A stretch of DNA of 11,869 nt from DASXMX01 sp036794395 (GTDB taxonomy: Bacteria > Planctomycetota > Phycisphaerae > Tepidisphaerales > Tepidisphaeraceae). Under the pieces are notes generated by a model that was not told where the DNA came from, searched no databases, and was given only the letters and a program-made list of their open reading frames with translations. Positions 1-5,353 of the stretch are shown here, piece by piece. The stretch's first letter is position 1, and the number at the start of each line of letters is the position of its first letter. The translations under genes and the position numbers were made by a program. The stretch covers positions 1-11,869 of the forward strand of contig DAIRGS010000225.1 in NCBI GenBank assembly GCA_036794395.1, written 5' to 3'.

Positions 1-2
1 CT

Positions 3-758
3 CCGGAACATTCCGCACTACGTGTGGTCGTGCGGTTCCCTCGCCTTAATTTGCTGCCGACGATCATCGCGCGCATCCGCCGGATGTTTGACCTGAGCGC
101 CGAGCCGACGGCGATCGCATCGGCGCTGTCGAGTGATCCGCATCTCGTCCCGCTGGTTTCCGCTCGGCCCGGTCTGCGCGTGCCGGGCGCGTGGGATCCG
201 TTTGAGATTGCCGTCCGCGCTGTTCTTGGCCAGCAGATTACGGTAAAGGCGGCGACGCTGATGGCCGGCCGAATTGTTGCCGCGATCGGCACATCCGTGA
301 CCGACAGCGTTGAAATACCGGGACTGACACACGCTTTCCCAAAGCCCGAACAATTCAAGCTCAAGGCCCTGACCGGCCTGGGAATGACCGGCGCCCGCGC
401 GATGGCCATCGCGGGTCTTGCCGCGGCGGCGGAGGCAGATGCACACCTGTTTGACCCGCGCCGCGATTTGGCCGAGGCCGTCGCACGGCTGTGCGAACTC
501 CCCGGTGTCGGCGAGTGGACCGCTCAATACATTGCCATGCGCGCCCTGGGCGAGAGCGATGCATTCCTGGCCGGCGACGTTGCGATTCAGCGCCGGTTCG
601 AGCGCAACGGACGCCGGCCCAATTTGAAAGAACTCCTCAATCACGCAGAGCGTTGGCGGCCATGGCGCGCGTACGCCATGTTGCATCTATGGAATGCCGA
701 CGCCGACGCCGAACCGATTTTATTAATGAAGGAAACTCGTCATGCACTTACGGCTTGA
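3..758 (+). CDS. alkA: DNA-3-methyladenine glycosylase II (AlkA type), 5'-truncated, probably an Ada/AlkA fusion
   Basis: Base-excision repair glycosylase that removes alkylated purines (3-methyladenine and related lesions) from DNA. The frame is open to the window edge, so the real start lies upstream; the first in-window start codon is GTG at 24. Numbering from that GTG, residues 1-30 resemble the end of the AlkA N-terminal domain, residues 60-75 carry the conserved DPFE..VRA.LGQQ segment, and residues 158-195 are the helix-hairpin-helix (LPGVGEWTAQYIAMRALG) followed by AGDVAIQRR, whose Asp185 matches the catalytic aspartate of the family. The end WRPWRAYAMLHLW (about 211-224) is also conserved. 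In many bacteria this sequence type is fused behind an Ada methyl-acceptor/AraC regulator; whether that is so here cannot be seen. The gene overlaps the next (ogt) by 17 bases, so the two are probably cotranscribed and translationally coupled. Family assignment is firm; the fusion is inference. Confidence 0.93.
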   Translation, partial: PEHSALRVVVRFPRLNLLPTIIARIRRMFDLSAEPTAIASALSSDPHLVPLVSARPGLRVPGAWDPFEIAVRAVLGQQITVKAATLMAGRIVAAIGTSVTDSVEIPGLTHAFPKPEQFKLKALTGLGMTGARAMAIAGLAAAAEADAHLFDPRRDLAEAVARLCELPGVGEWTAQYIAMRALGESDAFLAGDVAIQRRFERNGRRPNLKELLNHAERWRPWRAYAMLHLWNADADAEPILLMKETRHALTA

Positions 759-1284
759 ACACTGGAATTCTCCCCTGGCTCCGCTCCTGCTCGTCACCGA
801 CGACGACGGCCTGCTTCGCGCTCTGGAATTTGCCGATCTCGAGAGCCGGATGTCGCGCCTGCTGCGCGAGCATTACGGCACCTATTCCCTGAAGGACGGC
901 GACGCGCCTGCGTCACTCACCCAAGCGCTCGACGCTTACTTCAATGGCGACATGGACACGATCGACGAAGTACAAACCGCCACCGGCGGCACTTCCTTCC
1001 AGCGCGAAGTCTGGAAAGCACTGCGCGCCATTCCAGCCGGAACGACGATGAGTTACGGACAACTCGCCGCCAATCTTGGCCGGGCCGGCTCGGCCCGCGC
1101 AGTGGGAGCCGCCAACGGTGCAAACCCCATCCCCATCGTCGTCCCCTGCCATCGCGTCATCGGCGCCAACGGCACGCTCACCGGCTTCGCCAGCGGCCTG
1201 CCGCGAAAGCGCTGGCTGCTCGATCATGAAAGCCGCTACGCCCAGACCGCGCTATTGGCCGAAAGTTCAAAATGCCTGGCCTGA
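742..1284 (+). CDS. ogt: Methylated-DNA--protein-cysteine S-methyltransferase (O6-alkylguanine repair)
   Basis: Suicide repair protein that moves the alkyl group from O6-methylguanine (and O4-methylthymine) to its own cysteine. The 180-residue length is normal for Ogt/AGT. Visible motifs: FQREVWKALRAIPAGTTMSYG at about 86-106 (the start of the DNA-binding domain, with Tyr105), the conserved GRAGSARAVGAANGANP at 113-129 (Arg119 is the candidate base-flipping arginine, Asn128 the active-site asparagine), and PCHRV at 135-139 with nucleophile Cys136. The N-terminal 75 residues form the less conserved ribonuclease-H-like domain. ATG at 742 is preceded by GAAGGAA about 10 bases upstream and lies inside the end of the glycosylase gene. 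Together the two genes cover N-alkyl and O-alkyl damage, as in known adaptive-response operons. An Ada-type regulator would be upstream of the window if present. Confidence 0.95.
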   Translation: MHLRLEHWNSPLAPLLLVTDDDGLLRALEFADLESRMSRLLREHYGTYSLKDGDAPASLTQALDAYFNGDMDTIDEVQTATGGTSFQREVWKALRAIPAGTTMSYGQLAANLGRAGSARAVGAANGANPIPIVVPCHRVIGANGTLTGFASGLPRKRWLLDHESRYAQTALLAESSKCLA

Positions 1285-1344
1285 AACCGCGGGGTGTCTG
1301 TGGAAATACAAGATTGAACTGTCAGCGGTATGAGGAGGCGTGCC

Positions 1345-1670
1345 ATGTTTTCAGTGTTGTTCGAAGTTCACCCCAAGCCCGATCAATGAGATCCAACGCC
1401 ACCACCTGCTCTCAATACCTGGGCCTCGATATTTATTCCGGCGATATGCTGGTCGATTGGGATGTCTACGAAGCCGTACTCACGCCCGGCGACCTCGCCC
1501 TCATGCTGGTCTGGCAAAACTGCTCGGCACTGGAGTATTTTGAGAACACCGAAGAAGCGCTCGTTCCCCCAACCCACCGAATCCGCCACGTCCGCGTAGT
1601 TCGCGACTACGGCATGTACGATCGCCGGGAGGCGCCGCAGTATTACCCGGAAGTGAAAAGACTGGTTTGA
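1345..1670 (+). pseudogene. Antibiotic-biosynthesis-monooxygenase-like gene, internally deleted and frameshifted
   Basis: A strong ribosome binding site (GAGGAGG at 1332-1338, spacing 6) precedes ATG 1345, which encodes MFSVLFEVHPKPDQ and then meets TGA at 1387-1389. A second frame, 2 nt out of phase, takes over at ATG 1386 and encodes about 94 residues with the segments YLGLDIYSGDML, LTPGDLALMLVWQ and VRVVRDYGMYDRREAPQYYP. From memory, both parts match the two ends of one family of about 220 residues (ABM, dimeric alpha/beta barrel). If so, roughly 100 middle residues are missing and the frame is lost at the junction near 1387. The stop and new start overlap as ATGA, so the C-terminal piece could still be made by reinitiation, but it would lack the first ABM repeat. 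It starts 60 bases after ogt and was probably the third gene of that operon. An assembly error at the junction is an alternative explanation. Confidence 0.72.
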
Positions 1671-1714
1671 AGGCCAGGGTGCGTATTGGCAACTGTGAGT
1701 GTCACAGGGCAGAC

Positions 1715-2422
1715 CTACTGATCCCGTCCAAAGTAGATCGCCGGCTGGCCAACGACGCCGCTTTCCTGCATCAGCTTCTGCCTGGCGGGATTCGCCATCG
1801 CGGCATTCCCTTCGGCCACGCTGTTGATCTTGAACACGAGGTAGACGAGGTTCGGGTCATCGATTCCACGACCGAGCACGATATCGATCAGGCCATCGTT
1901 CTTCCGAGTCGCCGGGCCCTCGGAGTCGAACACCTTAAGCCAGGCGTCAAAGTCCTTTACTTTGGCGATCACTTCCGCATAGTCACATTTCCCGGCATCG
2001 GTCATGCGCAACACGTGAATGAATTTGATATCCGGTGCTGAGACAACGCCGGCCTTCTGCATCACTTCTTTGAGCCGTGGGTCCGTGGCAAATGCCCTGG
2101 CTTTGGCCACATCATCAATGATCGCTGGAATCTCGATGTCGTTTGCATTTTCGATCCCGCGGGCCACGCCAATAACATGAATACCCGCCGCTTCGTGGTA
2201 ATGAGCATCCGCATCAAAGAACGGCTTCCATTTGTCGTAGTCAGCCACGGTGTGGCGGATGACCATCGCGTCAAACGGCGCGGTCGGCGCCTTTGCGGCG
2301 TCCGCGCCCGATTTATGGGACGAAGTACAACCGATCAGGGATAGCCCCAAACCAATCACGGCGGCCAGCGAGCCAAGCTTTTTAGCCGCCGAAATCGACA
2401 GGTTCTTAAGGGTTGTCATCAT
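1715..2422 (-). CDS. Putative lipoprotein with two tandem ABM-like (dimeric alpha/beta barrel) repeats
   Basis: A 235-residue protein, read on the minus strand from ATG 2422. Two ATGs are adjacent (2422 and 2419) with GGAAAG about 7 bases upstream; the frame stays open to an ATG at 2473, but that would put 17 extra residues before the signal peptide. The signal peptide has lysines near residues 6 and 14-15, a hydrophobic stretch (LGSLAAVIGLGLSL) and a lipobox ending at Cys32 (LIGC), so the mature protein is probably lipid-anchored; the residues after Cys (TSS) suggest the outer membrane. After a short linker come two similar segments of about 90 residues (about 51-139 and 147-235), each with V.D(Y/F)D.W...FD, a G..RGI motif and a C-terminal (S/A)GVV..P.I.F motif. 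The enzymatic activity is unknown. It converges with the broken ABM-like gene, so two members of one fold class lie side by side. Confidence 0.78.
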   Translation of the reverse strand: MMTTLKNLSISAAKKLGSLAAVIGLGLSLIGCTSSHKSGADAAKAPTAPFDAMVIRHTVADYDKWKPFFDADAHYHEAAGIHVIGVARGIENANDIEIPAIIDDVAKARAFATDPRLKEVMQKAGVVSAPDIKFIHVLRMTDAGKCDYAEVIAKVKDFDAWLKVFDSEGPATRKNDGLIDIVLGRGIDDPNLVYLVFKINSVAEGNAAMANPARQKLMQESGVVGQPAIYFGRDQ

Positions 2423-2504
2423 GGTCTGCTTTCCGCCGTGAAGAGGTGTGTTGTGCGACAAAATGCGTGACACTCAATGATTCAATCGAAGGATACTTGC
2501 GGAC

Positions 2505-2825
2505 ATGCGCGCAGACAAGGCGCGCCAAGGACGGGTAACCGACGCTGGTCATAACCCCGACTTGGATGGCTGGCGTGATTGGGTCTGTCTCCGCTTCAAC
2601 ATCCTCGACAACCCGGCGTGGAGTTCATCGAGGATGATTCTCCATTCGCTCGGATCGCAGGAAGCCGCAATCGCTGAACTTCCGAAGCTGGTCAGGCAAT
2701 TCCTGGCGGAGCGAGACGGCTTCGGTGGGGTCGAAGGCTTGCAGGCGGAGGTCAGGCGGCGATTTTATGCAGATGGAACATACGGCGCTCCCGTACCAAC
2801 AACATTCACAACCGTGTCCGACTGA
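2505..2825 (+). CDS. Hypothetical protein, first gene of a three-gene cassette
   Basis: A 106-residue protein that I do not recognise. ATG 2505 is preceded by GAAGGA at 2488-2493, a rather long spacing of 11. The middle (about 22-70) looks like a folded domain: WRDWVCLRFNILDNPAW, then SSRMILHSLGSQEAAIAELP and an amphipathic helix LVRQFLAER. The C-terminal 35 residues are charged and then loosely structured. There is no signal peptide or membrane segment, so it is probably cytosolic. The gene points away from the lipoprotein gene, with 82 bases between the two starts for both promoters. The next gene follows after 55 bases on the same strand, suggesting cotranscription. The N-terminal 20 residues look low in structure, and a later start is possible. 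Confidence 0.6.
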   Translation: MRADKARQGRVTDAGHNPDLDGWRDWVCLRFNILDNPAWSSSRMILHSLGSQEAAIAELPKLVRQFLAERDGFGGVEGLQAEVRRRFYADGTYGAPVPTTFTTVSD

Positions 2826-2880
2826 ACTCGTACCGCGCTGATCTAGGAGTATTCGGCATCGCAAGTAGAATGTCCTCGAC

Positions 2881-3306
2881 ATGCGTTTCGCAAACCCGCT
2901 AGACATTGCCTGCCCCGTTTGCGGTCAGCACTTCCACGAAAGCATCGAGTGGCTGATGCAAGACGGAAGGCGGTGTCCTGACTGCCACACCAGCTTCAAC
3001 TCCATGCAAGAATCGATTAGTTCACGGATTCAGAACTGGACCGATTTGATGGATGGAGTTCAGTTCATCATGAACATTGAAGAGCGTTGGGGCATCGAGA
3101 TTTCCGATGACGATGCCTGCCGTCTGATGACTGCCGAGTCGATTTGTGATTTCATCCTAAGCTCGCAGCCGGACAACAGCACAAGCACGGAGACGATCCG
3201 GGCTGCGGTCTATCAGTTTGCCGCCGATCATCTTGGCGTGAATCACACAGGGCCGGAAACTGACTTGCTCGGTGCATTTCGCCGGGTGGCGAGGCAGCGA
3301 ACTTAG
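2881..3306 (+). CDS. Small zinc-ribbon protein with carrier-protein-like segments
   Basis: A 141-residue protein. ATG 2881 is the only ATG after the in-frame stop at 2866; its ribosome binding site is weak. Residues 11-35 hold CPVC and CPDC pairs (Cys11, Cys14, Cys32, Cys35), a probable zinc ribbon. Residues 57-93 (MDGVQFIMNIEERWGIEISD, then DDACRLMTAESICDFI) resemble helices II-IV of acyl carrier proteins, but the position of the phosphopantetheine serine in the DSL motif is Leu56 (DLMDG), so it cannot be charged in the usual way. Residues 105-132 (IRAAVYQFAADHLGV, then PETDLLG) resemble the first helix and loop of a carrier protein, and the gene stops before a DSL motif. The function is unknown; a protein-interaction or scaffold role is one guess. 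It lies between two other uncharacterised genes. Confidence 0.66.
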   Translation: MRFANPLDIACPVCGQHFHESIEWLMQDGRRCPDCHTSFNSMQESISSRIQNWTDLMDGVQFIMNIEERWGIEISDDDACRLMTAESICDFILSSQPDNSTSTETIRAAVYQFAADHLGVNHTGPETDLLGAFRRVARQRT

Positions 3307-3353
3307 CCCCTCGACCGAAGCATGACCGGCTGCCGACACAGGAGCAGGTGACG

Positions 3354-3848
3354 ATGTTCGAATACCGTGTGACCAAGTACGACCCGAAGAAGCGTGACGG
3401 CACGGGTGCCTTCATTGCGGACGACTGGACTTCACAAACCCAGATCGGTCAGACATTCGGCAGCGTCGTTCTGACCGCAGCACAATATCACAGTACGGAA
3501 GATGCCTACGTCAAAGCGGCATTGGCTTTTCTTCGAGAGTCCGCAGGCGAGTCCTTAAGGGTCGTGCATTTGGAGAACCACGACCGCCATGAGGAATCGG
3601 GTTTGGCCCTGAGGCAGGGGGTCATTTTGCATCCGCCCGAAATCGACCGGGTATGTCGGTTGAACCTCCGGGGAACGATTTGGTGCAAGTTGGAGGACGA
3701 TGCCGGGCGGTTCATCCACTTCGGCTACGACTATTATATGTACGTTGGCGTGCCGACCCCGTGCCAAGGCTCGAAGGCTCTTGCACGAGACCTCAATTTG
3801 TTCGTCGAAGAGTTCCGCTCTCCATATCACGGCACGGAGAACCATTGA
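3354..3848 (+). CDS. Conserved hypothetical protein, third gene of the cassette
   Basis: A 164-residue soluble protein with no signal peptide. ATG 3354 is preferred over the in-frame GTG at 3348, because AGGAG at 3340-3344 sits 9 bases from the ATG but only 3 from the GTG. Recognisable blocks are MFEYRVTKYDP at the N-terminus, DEWTS-like DDWTS at 23-27, a VVLTAAQYHSTEDAYVKAAL segment (about 38-57) with LAFLRE, LENHD at 73-77, WCKLE at 110-114 and HFGYDYYMYVGVP at 122-134, with FVEEFRSPY near the C-terminus. From memory these blocks recur in a widespread uncharacterised family of small proteins; I know no proven function. It starts 47 bases after the zinc-ribbon gene and is followed immediately by the recombinase remnant, so it belongs to the accessory block. 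Confidence 0.82.
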   Translation: MFEYRVTKYDPKKRDGTGAFIADDWTSQTQIGQTFGSVVLTAAQYHSTEDAYVKAALAFLRESAGESLRVVHLENHDRHEESGLALRQGVILHPPEIDRVCRLNLRGTIWCKLEDDAGRFIHFGYDYYMYVGVPTPCQGSKALARDLNLFVEEFRSPYHGTENH

Positions 3849-3849
3849 A

Positions 3850-4206
3850 AGCGATGTAAGCGCTCGCACGGCAAACCTCCGCCTCTTGGAAGAGATTGAC
3901 GGCGAAACGTTCGCAAAAAAGGGTGTTGAACTTCGGGACCGTGAATCAACGCTCAAGGCAGTGCTTGATGGTTGTGATCGAGGGAGCCACGAGAACGGCG
4001 AACTTGCAGTGAAAGCGTTTGAACTTTCTCAATCACTTTCTGAGAAATGGCTTACGTCAGATTTTGCTGCGAAACGGCGATTCCTCGAATTCGTCTGTTT
4101 GAACTTTTCGTTGGATGGTGTAACTCTCGTCCCCACAATGAGAAAACCCTTCGACCTGCCGGCCGAAGGGCTCATTTCTGCTCGAAGTCAGGGTGACAGG
4201 ATTTGA
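3850..4206 (+). pseudogene. C-terminal remnant of a large serine recombinase
   Basis: A frame of about 118 codons with no start or ribosome binding site of its own, starting just after the stop of the preceding gene. It encodes a charged helical stretch (RLLEEIDGETFAKKGVELRD) and then AVKAFELSQSLSEKWL, AAKRRFLEFVCLNFSLDGVT and RKPFDLPAEGLISARSQGD. This order matches the coiled-coil and C-terminal tail of site-specific serine recombinases from mobile elements. The catalytic resolvase domain and the zinc beta-ribbon domain are absent from the window, so the protein cannot recombine DNA. Its last six codons and stop lie in or touch the 3' end of the tRNA-Pro gene on the opposite strand. The likely explanation is a decayed element that once recombined next to this tRNA; the three upstream genes may be its cargo. 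A longer frame from 3700 is a shadow of the preceding gene over its first part. Confidence 0.77.
4143..4170 (-). terminator. Probable intrinsic terminator of tRNA-Pro, inside recombinase codons
   Basis: On the minus strand, 17 bases after the tRNA 3' end, the sequence CCCTTCGGCC-GGCA-GGTCGAAGGG folds into a 10-bp stem (one G-U pair) with a tetraloop and is followed by TTTTC. This is a good rho-independent terminator. The same bases encode the KPFDLPAEG part of the recombinase remnant on the plus strand. Confidence 0.68.
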
Positions 4207-4261
4207 ACCTGCGACCCCCAGCACCCCATGCTGGTGCTCTACCAAACTGAGCTACACCCTG
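4188..4261 (-). tRNA. tRNA-Pro (anticodon GGG)
   Basis: The minus strand folds into a complete 74-nt cloverleaf. The 7-bp acceptor CAGGGTG pairs with CACCCTG and is followed by discriminator A. The D stem is GCTC/GAGC, the anticodon stem CCAGC/GCTGG with loop ATGGGGT (anticodon GGG after T33), the variable loop GGGTC, and the T arm GCAGG-TTCAAAT-CCTGT. C1:G72 and A73 agree with bacterial proline tRNAs. CCA is not encoded (the next bases are CTT). It reads CCC codons. The 3' end is overlapped by the recombinase remnant, which marks it as a candidate attachment site. Confidence 0.96.
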
Positions 4262-4276
4262 AAAGTCTTCGCTTTA

Positions 4277-4305
4277 AGGGTAGCCGGTGGAGGGAACATA
4301 AACAA
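4277..4305 (-). promoter_or_regulatory. Candidate sigma-70 promoter of tRNA-Pro
   Basis: On the minus strand TTGTTT (4305-4300) and TACCCT (4282-4277) are separated by exactly 17 bases, and the -10 box ends 15 bases before the tRNA 5' end, leaving a short leader. The fit to consensus is moderate, but position and spacing are right for a tRNA gene. Confidence 0.45.
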
Positions 4306-4340
4306 GTGGAAGCTGAGAATCGTTGTTGTGAAATTGTCAC

Positions 4341-4442
4341 GGTGCGATCACATGTACTACAAGAATACATGGCTCTTAGGAGGCCGAGGCTCCTGCCAAG
4401 CTGCGGCGTTTTGAAAAACGCGGCTCGGCATGAGCCTTGTCC
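4341..4442. repeat. Nested palindromic repeat, copy A (interrupted)
   Basis: An inner inverted repeat pairs AGGCTCCTGCCAAGCTGC (4387-4404) with GCGGCTCGGCATGAGCCT (4419-4436) around a short AT-rich loop. The left flank from GTGCGATCACATGT (4342-4355) through CATGG aligns with the left flank of copy B at 5215-5347. Copy A lacks the right outer arm at this point, because the foldback element starts here. A sequence like the missing continuation (AGCCTCGCCCTAATCC) resumes at 4720 after that element. Without the insertion, A and B would be two copies of one repeat of about 130 bp. No coding capacity; probably REP- or MITE-like. Confidence 0.62.
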
Positions 4443-4720
4443 TGGGCTGATGGAAACCAGTAGGTTTTTCACGAAACGGGTTCGTTGAGGTTTTGTTGCT
4501 CCGCGAAAAATGCACCCTCCTGCCCCCTCTCCCGCCGAGTTTGTGATTTTATTCGAAAAACCACCGGAAAAATGGCGTTCTTTCGCCAAAATCCGCGGCA
4601 AGATTCTAAAAAATCACAGGCTCTCCGGGAGAGGGGGCCAGAGGGCGCGCCGACGGTGGGAGGCGCAACAAAACCGCGAGGTAGAGATGCCATGAAAACC
4701 TGTTACTTTTCATCAGCCCA
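4443..4720. mobile_element. 278-bp foldback (MITE-like) element
   Basis: The ends TGGGCTGATG (4443-4452) and CATCAGCCCA (4711-4720) are perfect inverted repeats, and similarity continues inward along most of both arms: AGTAGGTTTTTCA against TGAAAACCTGTTACT, GGTTTTGTTGC against GCAACAAAACC, CCCCCTCTCCCG against GGGAGAGGGGG, and TGTGATTTT against AAAAATCACA. The apex is a hairpin TGGCG-TTCTTT-CGCCA (4573-4588), centred within about 1 base of the midpoint of the whole element. Flanks GCCTTGTCC and GCCTCGCCC may be a 9-bp target duplication with two transitions. It encodes no transposase and would depend on one elsewhere. The open frames across it are by-products of the palindrome. Confidence 0.66.
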
Positions 4721-4808
4721 GCCTCGCCCTAATCCACACCATGCCACTCACTCTTCGTCGCAGGCGCGGCAGCGGGTAGACGCGTGCACCAGCAAGTAAG
4801 GACTGGAC

Positions 4809-5162
4809 ATGAGAAAACAGAACAAAGGCGTGCTGACGGGCGAATCGATCGATGGCATGACCAACGCTCAGCGCGAAAAACTCGTGGCGGAGCTGGAGGC
4901 AGAGACACCCGAACAGCGCATGCGAAGGGCAAGACCTTTGAGCGCGCAGCAGCGCGCGACTTGGCGGAGGATCAAAAAGAAAATGGGCAGGCCGCGCGTC
5001 GGGGAAGGTTCCAAGCCTATTTCTCACGCGCTTGAAAAGAGTCTCCTGAAGCGGGCGGATGCCTACGCTAAGCGACATGGGCTCAAGCGGGCGGAGCTGA
5101 TCGCACAGGGACTCCGCGCCGCGATGGGTGAAACCCGCTCACTTGCTCGAAAAAGTGCATGA
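4809..5162 (+). CDS. Small ribbon-helix-helix-like DNA-binding protein (orphan antitoxin-like)
   Basis: A 117-residue basic protein. ATG 4809 has AAGGA at 4798-4802 (spacing 6). The N-terminal half is charged and probably extended or helical (AQREKLVAELEAE at 20-32, RIKKKMGRPR at 54-63). Residues 68-107 (SKPISHALEKSLLKRADAYA, then KRHGLKRAELIAQGLRAAMG) look like a ribbon-helix-helix fold: a short strand followed by two helices, as in CopG-type repressors and type II antitoxins. No toxin gene lies next to it within the window; downstream is palindromic repeat copy B and then a gene on the opposite strand. It may be an orphan antitoxin or a regulator. The RHH call rests on pattern and is moderately sure. 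Confidence 0.7.
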   Translation: MRKQNKGVLTGESIDGMTNAQREKLVAELEAETPEQRMRRARPLSAQQRATWRRIKKKMGRPRVGEGSKPISHALEKSLLKRADAYAKRHGLKRAELIAQGLRAAMGETRSLARKSA

Positions 5163-5214
5163 GGAGAGAGCAGTGATTGCGCGAAGCCGAGGAAGATCCC
5201 ATCGACCTATTTAC

Positions 5215-5347
5215 CAGGGCAATCGCATGTAGAGCGAAAGTGCATGGTATTGGGAGGTGCGAGGCTCCTGCCGAGCCGGAAGGCTTGTCGATAAATGCGG
5301 CTCGGCAGAGCCTCGCACTCCGAATCAGGTCACATGCGATCGCCCTG
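5215..5347. repeat. Nested palindromic repeat, copy B (complete)
   Basis: Outer arms CAGGGCAATCGCATGT (5215-5230) and ACATGCGATCGCCCTG (5332-5347) are inverted with one mismatch. Inner arms at about 5253-5278 and 5298-5321 (core CGAGGCTCCTGCCGAGCCG against CGGCTCGGCAGAGCCTCG) pair almost perfectly around a loop of about 19 bases. The whole forms a two-tier cruciform ending 6 bases before the ALDH stop codon. It could act as a bidirectional transcription barrier between the convergent small regulator and the dehydrogenase. Confidence 0.7.
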
Positions 5348-5353
5348 AGCGAT

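Noticed and set aside
1693..1707. Hairpin CTGTGA-GTG-TCACAG between the broken monooxygenase-like gene and the lipoprotein gene
   Set aside because: Only six base pairs and no T-run on either strand; too weak to call a terminator.
4193..4488. Two open frames over the tRNA, with translations such as MTGFEPATPSTPCWCSTKLSY
   Set aside because: They are antisense readings of the tRNA-Pro gene, a well-known artefact, and run into palindromic repeat sequence with no ribosome binding site.
4469..4799. Open frames on both strands over the foldback element
   Set aside because: The two strands give similar translations because the DNA is palindromic; no domain and no credible start context.
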